NCBI GenBank assembly: GCA_963691655.1
Contig: OY829327.1
Coordinates: 86,874,019 to 86,938,018, forward strand
DNA length: 64,000 nucleotides
Source: Toxonevra muliebris
Taxonomy: Eukaryota; Arthropoda; Insecta; Diptera; Pallopteridae
Reading direction: 5' to 3'
The notes beneath the pieces were generated by a model. It saw nothing but the letters and a program-made list of their open reading frames with translations, had not been told where the DNA came from and ran no database searches. Of this stretch, positions 31,767 to 45,091 are shown in pieces. The translations under genes and the position numbers were made by a program. Each line of letters opens with the position of its first letter. Position 1 is the stretch's first letter.

Positions 31767-34700
31767 AGTATGTAGTAATAAAAAATATATTTAGGTAGAA
31801 GAGTGAAAATAAAGATTTTTTCATTTTAGCAAATGGAAATTTATTAATTAAAAAGAAAATTGGTAATATATGTATTTCAAATAATTAAAAAGAAAATGTA
31901 AGTTAACATTTTACGAAAATTCATCCAGATATTATATTATAAAATATAAAACAGGAAAAGTTTGCAACGTTTGGTTATTGCAACTTTCGATAAACACAAC
32001 AACAAAATTATTTACATTACCGGTTTTATAATTGCAACTCATCGAAAACTCAGAGATTCAAATAGTGCAACTTTGTATTTTACGTTCTCATTTATGTCTT
32101 TATTCTTTCGTTTATTATGTTTATTCATTTTGTAATGTAAAAAGAAAGATTGGTTGTGCATTCCGATTAAATTGACGCGCTTTCATTTTTTTTACATAAA
32201 ACATTTGTAATGAACCTTCCTGGTTCGTTTTCTTTTAGCTAAGGTAAGCTCAGCGAGTAACCAGGGTGCGTAAATAATACACGATAGTTTCGATATCTTA
32301 TGTTCATTTGTTTATTTATATTATTCACTTTTCTCTTTTTTTTAATTACACTTCATTCTTCGTGCGTAAGTATTTGTGTTCGTTGTACCTCGTTTTGTCA
32401 CTGCTTGTTCCTTGTAGCCTTACAATCATCCATCTCGGACGTTCGTTTGCCTACGTTAGCGCTCGTTTGCCTTCCTTGGCGCTCGGTTTGGCCTAGTTGG
32501 CGTTCGTACGTTTCCTCTGCGTGTCTTCGTGACACGATGGCTAGGTCGTTGTCGTTCGTATGGTCCGTGACAACTTCGTTTGTACTACACCAGGGTATAC
32601 GAACCCCTAATGCCGATTAATATCTCAGCGGAATCTTAATCCTGAAGTAAGAACCTCACGAATGAATAATGTATTATGAAGAACTTGGCATGCTGACGCT
32701 CTGCTGATATAAACTAACGCCTGCTGATATATACTATCCTTCCATACAGACGCATCGGTTAGGTTTATTACATATAATCTAGCGAATAGAGGACAATATA
32801 ACCACCAAACTACTACCTTAGACCTAAGTCTGAGTGCCAGTTCAGTTTCATGCATATCCTTTTATACTAATTTTCCTCCTGTTGTGCCGTTTAGTTTCCG
32901 TTCTGTAGATGTGAATTGTTAATACTTCAAAATTAGTATAGTTAGCAAAAGACAACATAATTTACCCCTGGGTTATAGTTAGATGTTAGCAGAGACTAAA
33001 TTAATCTGTTAGTGGAGAGTTAATTATTAGCAACATTGCCGCATAATTCCATAGCAGCATTTTTTTGTTAGTGTATCATAATACAATGTAAAATGTAGAT
33101 CGATAATCTCAATCATGTCTGAAACCTGAAATTATTTCAGTGGTGTTCCAGAACTGATCGAGACCAGTAGCTTTTTTTCCCGTCTCTCTACTATACAAGT
33201 GCAAACAAGTAATTAGTAATTATACAATAGTTTTTTTTTTGTTGTTTAAAGTTACAACAATTTTTTTTTTATTGTGATTGTGATACATCGGTACAGTGGT
33301 TGCAGTTCTGAGCACTCAAGTGCAAAATTTTTGAGAAAATCCCCAGAAAGGTACAGTGTATTATTTTTTTTATTTAAACCAAACTTGGGTTATTAATCCT
33401 CCTTTAGGGGTGCTAGTGTCACCTAGCAGATGCTATAGTCATGGAGTTCACCAATGGTAGCCATGCGTCACTATCATCATTTCATATGGAAATTGGTTAT
33501 AACTTACGAATCTACGTATAAAATTATAATTTTTTTAATTTAAAAATGCTAAAAATTTATAAAATAATAATACTATTGCCATTACTATTTGAAACCTAAA
33601 AGAAGCATGCATACATAAAAATTGCTAAAAATTTATAAAGTGGTCCATAATAATATTTTTTTTTATAATTTTTTAATCTAGAATTATAATTTTCATATGA
33701 TAGCTAAAACAGCTTAAAAATCTAAAATAGTCATGCATATATAAATTTATCTAAAAGTTAAAGTAAAAAAAAAAAAAATTCTTAAAAATAATAATAATTG
33801 ATAATTTTAAAATAATTTAAAACCTGAAATAACAGAACATGCATACATTTAAAAATAGCTTAAAAGTGATTAAAACTTAAATTTTTTTGAAATAATTTAA
33901 TGTACCTAATTTTGTGCTAAGTGAAAAGGAAAAGATAAAGAAATTTTGCTAATGCATCAATTTTGATTGCGCATGCATTCATTTGCATACATGCATATAT
34001 ATATTTTTTTATATACATTTTTTTAGTTTTATATTAAAAATCTTAACTCCACTAATCAAGCGAACGAGAAAGATTTTCATCGTTGGACACTGGGTTCATG
34101 AAATTAATGTTAATTCATGTTTTTTCTTATTTCATTATATTTTCTTTTGAATAATATGAAAATGTGTATATTAAATATCTCATGCGATAAAAATATATAC
34201 ATGTGTACGTAGAATACAGATTTTCGTATGCATTTACAATCATTAGATTAAATCATGAATTTCAATCACAGATTTTACATATTTTTTTTTTCTTCACTTA
34301 ATTCACTTAATTTCAATTTTCGATAGTTTTTCTTATACCTTATATTTCTAAATTATGAATTTAAGATACCGTATTTCTGAATATTCTAGTATTTATGTGT
34401 AATGCGCTGAAAAATATGCTATATAAAAATTGTTATGGTTCTTCAATGCAGTCATATAATAATTATGAATTTTTAGTTTTATTTAAATAAATGAATTGTT
34501 CTATTTAGAATGAACTAAATATTTTTTGATCTTGGTCTGAAGTAGGTAGTAAAGATAGATTGAATTAGGGGATTCTAATGAAGTCAGCTCACTGGAATCC
34601 AAAGGTAGGGTGGGAATCGTAATGGGCATGAGCAGCAGTAAGATCTTTGCTTGCTCCAACACATCTAGTTTATTCTTAACTTGTCAGATACCATATGTTT

Positions 34701-37267
34701 TTTTTTTTGAGACCTTAATTTTTTGTTTAACCAGCACGTGAATTTTATTACGTAACGTGTAGAATTGTGCAGGGTACAAGATCCCTCCCCATATCTCCCG
34801 AACTAGCTAGGCAGGCAAACCAGCACGTGTAAAACGTCCTCTTCGCACATTCAAAAATTGGTTGTAGGTCAAGTTAAAATCCCATCGAAAGATGGTTGAT
34901 TAACAATATATATACCAATTTACACTCAAACCTACAATTCATTAGTAAACACAGATGTTGCATTTCAATATTTTAATAAATAAATTAATTACACAATTCT
35001 TTTAGTATGATTTATATAAATATACATATTAATATTTCTATATATGTATGTATTAGTAGACTAGGGTTGTGCGATTAAAATTACAATAATTTTATGTCAG
35101 CACACATTCCATCAAACAACTGTTACCGTTGAAGTTCTTTGAATTATTATTTCAGTTCATGGTTTTTTGTTGATTAACAATAAATGAAGTTTATATATCT
35201 GTAGTTTTTATATGCTCATCCTGGTTTTTATTTGATTTCTTACTTGAAAAATTTCGTGTTCGCTGATCGCAACTTTTCGCTTATTGCAACCAGCCTGGTT
35301 TCCAATAGGTTGCGAATATTGTACTTTGTTTGTATTTCAAAAATCAGAATTTAACAAAGTTTAAGAAATTTATGAACAAAATTCTTTCGAACAGAACTAA
35401 ATCATTCTATATGTATGCGAATGTAATTCCAGTTAACTTTTTTTTCGCTTTGTACTTGTGCTTTACATTAATTTACAAATGCAATCAACAGGACGAAGCG
35501 AAACGAACGAGAAAGTGTTGACATTTTATGCTTACACATGCATACAAACGCTTACATGCTTGTGTGCTTAATGTGCTTGTTGTTGTTGTTTTTTTTTTTT
35601 TTATATGCATGCACATCTCAGTATCTGCTGCTCTGTCTGCAGTTGCTGTTCAAGTTGCTTTTGTTGTAGCTTAAAGCTTACATATTTTTCGCTCGTATAT
35701 GATGATGATCATCATATATTAACACAGCTTAACTGTTGTTTGAATGAGTGTGTGTCCTTCAAGTGACCGTTCTCTCACACTAACACATACACAAACATAC
35801 ACACTTAAAATTTGCGACACCACCATGAACATTACATGCATGTGACGGTGTGTCTGTGTGTGTATGTGTGTGTGTGTGTATGTGTGATTTTTTTTTTTGC
35901 TAAATAATCTTCTCCTCTGTATATCCTTGGCTGCACACACTTCTTAGTTTAACCAGCTTACAAAATTTATTTTTAGATTAACTTTTTGATGAAATGCTGA
36001 GCTTGTCATTCTAACGTTGAGATTTTTCTCACTCCATCCCTTTCATTTGGCGTTCTGGGTATACATACATGTTTGTGTGTTACATCTAATATGCACTTCA
36101 TTGCTAGGTATATTCTCTGACAGCATTTGATGTGTTTTGATGTGCTTCAAGTTATGTTGCGCTGCGATGTGAATGTGATGTGCTGGCATGATGGCATAGA
36201 ATGTTACATTTTAGTTAATATTCTTTGTTGCAATTTTCAAAGAATGTGTTTGAGCAACTGCAGTAGCAGCAGTCAAAGCTTACAACTTAAATGCTTTTCC
36301 AACCGCGCGTCCATACCGCAGAGTATGTTGCTTTAGTTTAGTTTTAGTTTTTACTTTACATTGACAGTGGCTGTCAAAAGTGGTTCGTGTGATTAACTTT
36401 TAGTTGGTTTTTGTGCAGTTTACTTAGAAGAAGATGTAAAAACTGGCTCTGATATAGATGAAGATGCTGCTAAGCTGATATCATTGTATGTAGGTGCGGC
36501 GTCTTACTGATGAAAATGACTAGCATAAGAGTAGAAAGGGAGAATTTCATATGCATGAAGTTGCTTAAATATAAAACGAAACCTAATTGAATGGATAACA
36601 AAGTATGATTATAACTCCTTATGTATTTTGTGAATGCGATAATTTGTAGTAGATTTATTGTGAATTTAAACTTCATTTGCAGTGCAATAAAAAATTATTT
36701 AGAGATTAATTTTTTTATTGTCTTTATACTCTCTCTCTCTCTCTCTCCCTTTCTCTCATACATAGTACTGTTAGTTAATGTGATTAAACAGAGTTATGTT
36801 AAATAACATGAATGAGAGTATTCTCCATAGGATTTGACAATTACTATTAAATAAGATACTAGTCGGTAAGGCCCCAGTAACTGGGGCTAGTTTTTTGCGG
36901 AAGAAATCTCTTTATGAAAAACAAATATCAAAAGAGAACCAAATTACTCGTTTGTGTTTGTTTTGTTATTTGTGTATGCAGATAATTCGTTAGATAATTC
37001 TGAGAGATGCCGTTACTCATGTCTTCTCTCTTTCTCATGATTTTTTCAACGATGAATTCAATGCTTTGTTCAATGAGTGAATTTTGAAAAACTTCCGACG
37101 CTAATATTTTGGAGTTGGCTTAACCGATTTTAAATCTGATAATTTTTGGCTAACCTACTCGTCAAGCTCTTTACATTGATATATTATATGATATCGTAGC
37201 ACTTCTGGAATAAAATTGTAGTTACACTAATAAATATATAGATGGAAATTTTAAGTAAGTAATATTC
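31767..37267. other. Gene-free spacer, 5.5 kb
   Basis: Mostly AT-rich, with CA/GT stretches (35760-35800, 35850-35886), a T-run (35588-35602) and a CT run (36728-36747). A segment at about 32400-32620 is richer in G+C than its surroundings (GCTCGTTTGCCTTCCTTGGC and similar) and has a 106-residue plus frame, but I recognise no domain. A GC hairpin (GCCCCAG, loop TAA, CTGGGGC) sits at 36871-36887. No element ends could be paired. Confidence 0.45.
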
Positions 37268-37269
37268 TA

Positions 37270-38653
37270 CAGTGAGCGCATTTCGTTTAGCCGAACTGTA
37301 AATTTTTAGTATTGTTCATTGTAATTGTAAAATATTACGGTAGTTTTCGTTTACTGTGAATATTTTGTGTCATATATGCAATATAATTTATTTTATTAAT
37401 AAATGTAGTCTGCAAGTGTGAAGCTTCGAGTTTAGTCAGTGAAAAAGAGAGAAATAAATGATAATTTCAGTGCGCACTTCGTTTAGCCGAAAAGATACAA
37501 TCATTTAAATCAGAAAAAAAAAAAAATTGAACAGGTAAGTTCCAATTTTAGTTATGAAAAACTTTAAAGTGGCATTATTTGTATATATTGTAATAAATTA
37601 AGTTTTATTGTTTGGATTTTTTAATACCGAAGGGGCGTTACTTGTCAAATGAAGAAAATGCTGTTATAACTGCGTGTAAAGAAAATGGCTTAAGTAATGC
37701 GAAGATTGCTTTAAAACTAAATAGATCTGAAAAAATTATCAGAAATTTTCTGAAACTAGGCAAGAAATATGGCCAAAAGCTGAAAACAAAAGGTAACAAA
37801 AAAAAAAAAATCACAGAAAAACAAAAGCTGAGTGCCTCACAGATTGTAGCTGAACTTGATCTCCCTATAAAAAAACGTCGTGTTCAAAAAATTTTAAGTA
37901 CTTCACCAAACCTTGTTTATAAGAAACAAGCAAAAGCTCCACCACTAACTAAAGGTCATAAGGACACAAGGCTAAAATTCGTAAAAACTCATATGAAGTG
38001 GACCTCAGAGTGGAGAAATGTTATTTTTTCCGATGAGAAGAAATTCAACTTAGACGGTCCAGATGGATTTAGCTACTTCTGGCATGATTTAAAATCAAGA
38101 GAAAAACCAAGATTCAGCCGAAACTTTGGTGGTGGCAGTGTCATGACCTGGGCAGCTTTTTCTTTCAATGGAAGATCCAAAATCTGCTATGTTCCAACAA
38201 AAATGAACAGTGACATTTACACAGATATACTGGAAGCAGAATTAATCCCATTTCTAGATGACTCACATCAAAACGAATTAGTTTTGCAACAGGATAATGC
38301 TGTTGTTCACGTCTCACGACATTCCATTCAATGGTTTAAAGAAAAAAATATGCCACTAATGAAATGGCCAGCACGCAATCCAGACTTAAATCCTATTGAG
38401 AATCTCTGGGGTATACTGGCTAGAGATGTTTATTAAAATGGACGCCAATTTGCCAATGCTTTCCAATTGAAAATAGCAATTAAGGAGAGTTGGGAAAAAA
38501 CTTCCAATAATATACTCTAAAACCTGATCGATAGCATGCCAAATAGCATTTTTGGTTTAATTAAATGTAATGGAGGCAAAATAAAATATTTTTAAGTTTT
38601 GTTTATTTTTTGGTATTATATAAAGCATTCGGCTAAACGCACTGCGCTCACTG
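37270..38653 (+). mobile_element. Tc1-type (DD34E) element with an internal repeat of its end
   Basis: TA (37268-37269) precedes CAGTGAGCGCATTTCGTTTA; the right end is its inverted partner (CAGTGAGCGCAGTGCGTTTA in reverse complement), followed by TA (38654-38655). A direct copy of the inner part, GTGCGCACTTCGTTTAGCCG, lies at about 37472-37491. That resembles the inverted/direct-repeat ends of Tc1 relatives, where the transposase binds each copy. I see the extra copy only on the left side. Confidence 0.88.
37612..38595 (+). pseudogene. Tc1-type (DD34E) transposase with two premature stops
   Basis: One frame runs 327 codons with stops at 38434-38436 (after ARDVY) and 38518-38520 (after NNIL). 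There is no ATG at its head (TTG at 37612), so the true start is lost or upstream. The N-terminus carries two helix-turn-helix segments (LSNEENAVITACKENGLSNA..., then LSASQIVAELDLPIKKRRVQ) and an AT-hook-like basic stretch between them. Catalytic residues: Asp141 in FSDEKKF, Asp228 in LQQDNAVVH, Glu263 in NPDLNPIENLW, with 34 residues between the last two. WAAFS and the C-terminal NLIDSMPN and NGGK motifs are family-typical. Inactive as it stands. Confidence 0.92.
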
Positions 38654-38921
38654 TATTATTTACAGAGATGAACGAATATTTTCATTTCGTATAATAAGAG
38701 AATTTTGATGTTATGGTGATATAAAACTTAAAAGAAATCAAGAAAAATTGGAGGGCATACTGCAGGATATTTTCTCTCTGCCATCTTTTTACATTTAATC
38801 AACTTGATTTATTACGCGATTTATGGTATGAACACATAAAGAACTACAGGCTTGCGACTGCATAATTGAAAGTACATAATTGGAATTGCAAACACTCTCA
38901 ATTGGTGTGGATAGTCTAGAG

Positions 38922-39956
38922 CAGTGGTTCTCAAATGGTGGGGTGCGCCCCCATGGGGGGCGTAGACAAATTTGTAGGAAGGCGCGGTAATCATAATTTT
39001 TAGTATTTAACAGAATAATTTCTCTCTTCTTTCATATTATATGTTAAAACCTACAATATGCACCTTTTAATTTCACATGTTCTATTTCTGACTTAAGGTA
39101 CGCACACACAGTTGCGATTTCATTGGTGCGAATACGCAACATCTGCACATCTGCGATTTTGACGCATCGTTTTTTTCGAAAATTCACAGTTCCCCTCTTT
39201 TGTCGTCCTGAAAACGCAAACTGCTGCGTTTTCATGCCAACAATTAACAAAATAAAAAAAAAAGAAGGGAAATAAAAAAAAGTGAACAAAAAGAAAAAAA
39301 GCAAATTATTCTAATATTTATATTTAATTTAATAAATAATTGAACTGGTAAAAATCTCTAATAAAAATCTCTTATATATGGCAGAAAGAAATGAAAATCA
39401 GCTGTTGCGATTTCAATGTAAAGAAATCGCAACAGTGTATGCCTCTTTGCGCTTTTAAAATTTGCAGCAGAGACGCATCGAAAAAGGTGCGAATTCGCAC
39501 CGATAATAGCTTTAAACCGCAAAAATACGACAAACTGTTAAAAATTATTTATTTAAAAAAGAAAACCGAATGTAAAATACCATTTGGTTAGTTTCTCGAC
39601 TATCTTTTTCTATCACAAACTTTAACATTAGGAATCACTTAAGATAATTCATGATTGACTCGATTTATTAATTATTTGATTAGTTTATGCTAGGGAATTT
39701 CCAACTAAAACGTCAATAAAACTTCACCATCCTAGTTTTCCTCACGAGGAACTATTCAACTACTAAATAAATTTACTAGCCTAGTTTATCTTTGACACTG
39801 ACTAACCACAGCCTCCTCCGAACTACGGAACAACTAGAATTTTATCCAGGCGGATATGATTTAATTAAAACAATATGAAAATCGAAGTAGGGGAGGCGCG
39901 GGTTTGCCACGAATTCGAAAAGGGGGGCGTAGGATGAGCACAGTTAAAAACCGCTG
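38922..39956. mobile_element. Non-autonomous hAT-like element (CAGTGGTTCTCAAA end)
   Basis: The left end is CAGTGGTTCTCAAATGG and the right end, reverse-complemented, CAGCGGTTTTTAACTG. GTCTAGAG (38914-38921) and GTCTGGAG (39957-39964) flank it, 7 of 8 identical. The left subterminal block has G/C runs (GCGCCCCCATGGGGGGCG) and the right one GGGGGGCG. The 1035-bp body has no transposase. Inside, GTTGCGATTTC and its complement (39113, 39407, 39423) and a 16-bp palindrome GGTGCGAATTCGCACC (39486-39501) suggest a nested inverted-repeat insert. Confidence 0.82.
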
Positions 39957-39964
39957 GTCTGGAG

Positions 39965-42900
39965 AATGGAATTATTTATTTATTTATTTATATAATTTTA
40001 GTCTATGAACAAATTTAATATTCTTATAGACTAATAGGAAACTTAACTATAGATTAAAAGAAAAATAAGAAATTAATCATAAGAAGTTTTTAACTGAATG
40101 GATTTCTATACGAAACTTGACACAAGGTGGAGTAAAATGGCGACCCCAAGCCGAAAAAGGGTGGGGACACAGCCATGGCTACCGGCATCAATTGAGTCCA
40201 CCCGCCCAACGTGAAAGTCTCACATGGACTCAATTGATGCCATCCGCACTGAACGTGTTAAGTGAGTATATTCCTTGGTGTTAGGTTTACAACTGCAAAA
40301 TCTACAGCAAAAATATCATTAATTTAATGTCTTTAAAAGTCAGTAAACAATTATTTTCATTGACAAATAAATTTTATAAAATAAAGAAACAATTTTCAAA
40401 TAAAATAATAATTATTTTTTATTAAGTGCATGTACATTGTACGCCAACAATTTACATATATTTATATCTTCCATATCTTTACTTTTCAATGTGTTGATGT
40501 TTGCTGTTTCATTCAATGCTTAATGACAATTAATGATTGTGCCCTTAAAACGATAGTTCAAATGAAAAGCAAATATAGCAACAACAATTGACTGCCTCTT
40601 TCATTAGCCAAGCACAGCAATCAAATTCCAAAATCTAAACCAAAAAAAAAAAAAAAAAAAAAAACTCATTAAATCACACAAAAGGGGAGTGACACTTAAA
40701 CCGTCTGCACACAAATAAAGTCGCAAGTAGTAAGTAAAAAGGAGTGATAAAATGTATGTAGTTACCACAACTGCAAAAAACAAAAATAAGTGAAAACAAT
40801 AACAAAAGTATTGTATTACACGCAGTTGTACTCATTTAACACTTTTATGAAGTAAGTTCACACTCCGAGCTTACCAAGTAATGCATGTGCTAATGTGAGT
40901 GAAAGCTTTCGAGAGACGAGTAATATAAGAGTTTAGAGTAAATTGCATTCAGCACAAAAATTGTAATAGATTTCATGCGCTCACTCTCTCATGCTTTACC
41001 GGCAAAACTGTTCAAGTTCGTTAGTGAGTGCAAGCTATAAATGAGCGACTGAGAGAAATAGTATGGGTGTGAGAGAACGAAGGGTAGAAAAGAGCATAAC
41101 TGTGAGTTATGGTGAAAAGAAGAAATGCAGTGGAGGAATTGCAAGCAAAAAAACGATTATTTTTTTTGAAGGAAGTTATAATAATATATGCGATGATTAG
41201 AAAAAAAAAAAATAGTTATTAAAACTTAAAAGTTTAATTTGTTTATATTCAAATTTAATATCTTTTTTTTTAGCTTTATTTAAAAATTTTGACATAGTTT
41301 AGTTTATGGTCAACTACATTTGCAACAAAAATGTATACAACATTTTGTTTTTTTGTTTTTTTTTTTATTTGGCAAAGGTCGCGATTGAAGTTCGTGGGTT
41401 CTTTACAATGATTGCACATGAATAAGCGTAAAACGAGAGTAAATAGAATGAAAAAGAGTGTGGAGAGAGCAAGTTCGAAAATCTTAAGAGTTGAAGGAAA
41501 ATATTGCATTCGAGCTTAAGCCAATTTTTAATGAGTATTGTTTAATTGCATTAAACACGTGATTGCATGGTATTTGAGTGAGAAAATTCTGAGAACACAA
41601 CATGTTTTTATGAATTAAAAAATGTTCGCAATATTTATACATTAAAGTGAAAGAAAACTAGAAGGTTTAACAATAAGAAAAATATAATAAATAATGTAAA
41701 AAATCTGAAAATAATAATTATGAATGAGTTTTACACTTTACCAAAACTTTAAATGTGCTCTCAAATGTTACACAAATACGACTACTCGCTCTCTCGTCTT
41801 TCTTTCTATGTATAATTCACTTATGCTCTTGCACTCGTTTTGGCATCGTTTTCCTTCCCTTTAAAAGAGAATGAGAGCCGTAGAGAGCATCATCGTATCA
41901 TCGTTCACTTAAGTTCTTCGTTAAGTTGTGTGCGAGTGTGTGCGTGTATCTATGAATTGCTTTCGCTCGTTGGCACTACGAGATGTTGTATTTCGAAATC
42001 GTATTCGTTTTTCGCGTACTACTCGAACGAAAGGCCAAAGCATATGAAAACGATTGAGAAATTGAATGGGAAAATCCTTTAGTATTGAAAAGGTCGTGGT
42101 TTTGTGTAGTCGTCGTTTAAAAAAAACGCAGCGGTAGCGTTTTACGGTGCGTCGGGTTCAAATGACGGTGCTGCTTCTATTGAGAAAATACACACAGAAA
42201 AAAAGAAAATGCAAAAAAATATTAATTCATTTACAAGAGGAGAAGTCAAAAGGATTAATTGAAATTTTAATATAATAATAATATTAAATAGAAAATTAAT
42301 TACAAATGCAAGAATTTCGATGTTTAAGTGTTTAAGTGCCAGTGTCACAACTATACGGTATGAATGCATATATACATATCTTTGGAGTCTAAAGAAATTC
42401 CTTTACATTTTTCTTAACAACTGCATACAAGTTTTTGTTGTGTTCCTATATAAAAATTTTATTTTGAGGTTGTGCTTTGAGTGCCTTCAAATTGAGCACA
42501 CCACAATATTATGCAAAATTAAGCAATACCGTTAGGGAGCGAAACAGCAAAAGTTAAACAACTCAAGCAAAAAATAACAACAACAACAACAACAGCAATA
42601 AGATACTCGCACGTGAAAAAAGGAAACAATGGAAACTCAAAGTTGCCAAAGAGCGAAAAATAACGGAATTATTTAAGTGTAGTAAAAAGAGAAGTAAATG
42701 GGCACAGAAAAAACATAGCATACTTTTAGGAAAGCATATAAAAAATCATCATATAAATGCTAAATAAAAATTTATATACGAGAATATAACATTAAATACT
42801 TACATACTATATGAAAACAGCTCACAAAAATATGCAACATCACTTACAAGTAATAATGGCAATAGCGCTCAAAAGTATGCTGCTAAAAAGATAAATCAAA

Positions 42901-45083
42901 AATCGTATTATTAAGCTATAAATAAAACGGTTTCCTTTTTACGTTCGTTTTTGTTGTTTTTGTTTCTTCGCTTTACTTTTTGCTTTTTTGCCCAATAACG
43001 TATGCAAAATATGTGCGCTCTGTGCGTTGTGTGTGTGTGTGTGTGTGTGCGTGCCTATTTATAATGAACCCCTTACTTGGTGGTGCTAGCTGCTCTGGCT
43101 TTGGCTCTAGCTCTTTCTGCTTCTTCAATACTTCAAACGTAATACGGAAATAAATTTTTACGTACGCGCCTCAGTACTCAATTGATATTGATCCCTTTTT
43201 TGTTGCTTTGTGTAAGAAACGTGCTGCATGTAGCAAAGCGAAGAAAAAAACAACTTATTTATGGTTACTTGCTTAAAGTGTAGCAGCGCAGCTATAAAAA
43301 CATCTTTATCATTTTCGTGCATATAACTTTACAACAACAACCGAAACAACAAGCATAAGCACCAACAAAACAGCAATAAGAAGCAACAGCCAAAAGGCAT
43401 AAAAAGGATACTAAGGCTGAATGCTTAGATGGTTGACTACATTCTGTATTGGCAGTTGTCTTTGGTTGTTGGTGTTTTATAGACAAACTCAAACTCATAC
43501 CAGAAAAGGATACTCGTTGGTAAGCATACATATTTAAAAAATATTGCTTACTTCAATAGATAGATTGTATATTGAAGTCTCAGCTCCTATCCTTTTTTTT
43601 TTCAAACAACTTATCTTGTATTCTACTATATGGCATTAAGTACAATATTAAAAAGAACTTGAAATATATTTCAAGTATGCTCGACCCCTCTTGCACTCGT
43701 TGCGTTATACTAAGCGCTAGGGTTGAGTTGCAAAAACAAAAAAAGACATAAAAACCATAATAAAGTTAAAATACTTTATTTTTACGTTAACAATTTTGCT
43801 GCTATAGGGTAACCTACTTCCACACACTCTCTCACACATATACATACATAAACGCATACTTACATCTACTTTGCCTTCAACGTTGATGATGTTTCGCTGG
43901 CATTACTTATTAGAAGCATGTTGCCACTGCATTGCCGCCACCCAGTCAGTCAGTAGTCAATGTATGCGGTTTAGTTTTATGTGGGTATGATGAACGTTGC
44001 CACAAAAAAAAATTTCGCTTTCTTTTCCCATACTTTTTCTACTGCTTACACTTCATCGTCTACTTCCACTTCCTTGTAGTAGCATCGTTGATGTGTCTGT
44101 GTGTTTGGCTTGGTTGGCTTTTATTTAATTTTGAAGCAAATGTGCGTTGCACATGTGTTGTAAATCTTTTTTTTTTTTTTTCCTACTTACATTTCCTTAT
44201 GGTTTTATTTTTTTTTTCTTCGTTTTGAGGCCAAGTTTATTTTTTATTTTTTTTTTTTTTGTGCACGAAAAAAAACTTGAAACTTTTGTGTTGCCATTTG
44301 TAAGTTGATTTAAAAGTACGAGCGTATGGGTGGAAATGTATATGTACATGTGTATGTGTGCAGCATAAGTTTTGGATATTGCTGAGCATGTTTCTATTTT
44401 TTGTTTTCCTTTTTTCCAGTTGAAGTTTTAAAGTTAAATAATGTTTTAAGTTTAAGCAATCTTTAAAAATCTTCCATATCGTTGGTGGAAAAAGTTTTTT
44501 ATTTTTGGAAATTTCTAGCAGACTTGGCGTATGAGTAATTTATAGAATCATTCGGGGACAATGTTTTAGTTTAGTTTGAGGCTGATTTGGTTAGGGAAAA
44601 GTTAAACAAATTTGTTGTTGTTTTGATCACATATGGAGTTTTTTTTGAATAAGTTTGAGTTCTAAAAATATTTTGAGAATTTTGTTAATTTTAGGGAGAT
44701 ATTCATTGACTTGCTATTGACTGCTAATATCTTTTACGGTGAAGATTTATAAAGCTGAGATAGTAAAAATATATCAAATGGAAGATTTAACTAAATTTAT
44801 TTCTTCGAAATCTAAGACTAATTTGTTTCAAAAACCGATTTCTACCACAAACATATTTCTCACTTGTAACAAATCTGAGTTGTTTCCGACTTATAATTTT
44901 TTTTTGTACACACAAAATTTGCTTGTAAATATATAAAAAATCTGGATAAAAATTAATTCAATAAATAAATTGTAAATAGTTTTTCATATGACAATTTCAT
45001 ATCTTAGCTGAAACTTTCTGGACTGGCCAAATTAAGCGACACTTAAGTAAGAAGATGAGCCACCTTTATATGGCAGCTATGAG
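39965..45083. other. Gene-free spacer, 5.1 kb
   Basis: AT-rich with A-runs (40650-40672), a GT run (43028-43049), T-runs (44167-44182, 44240-44260) and CAACAACAAC (about 42580). A 20-bp perfect palindrome ACTTGAAATATATTTCAAGT lies at 43657-43676. Open frames (43932-44228, 41840-42082 and others) are low-complexity or featureless. Confidence 0.45.
40184..40241. repeat. Perfect 17-bp stem hairpin
   Basis: GGCATCAATTGAGTCCA (40184-40200) is followed after 24 bases by its exact reverse complement (40225-40241). The loop is C-rich (CCCGCCCAACGTG). Its origin is unknown; it may be the heart of a tiny foldback insert. Confidence 0.75.
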
Positions 45084-45091
45084 AACAAATA

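Noticed and set aside
32200..33400. Possible solo LTR or non-coding exon in the G+C-richer block
   Set aside because: No TG...CA ends, no primer-binding site, no target duplication and no recognisable protein.
36871..36892. GCCCCAG-TAA-CTGGGGC hairpin followed by TAGTTTTTT, like a Helitron end or terminator
   Set aside because: The CTAG overlaps the stem instead of following 10-12 bases later, and no 5' partner was found; a bacterial-type terminator makes no sense here.
43657..43676. 20-bp perfect palindrome ACTTGAAATATATTTCAAGT
   Set aside because: AT-rich palindromes of this size arise by chance in this composition; no second copy or context.
43932..44228. Plus-strand frame of 98 residues with hydrophobic stretches
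   Set aside because: T-run translation without domain or conserved context.
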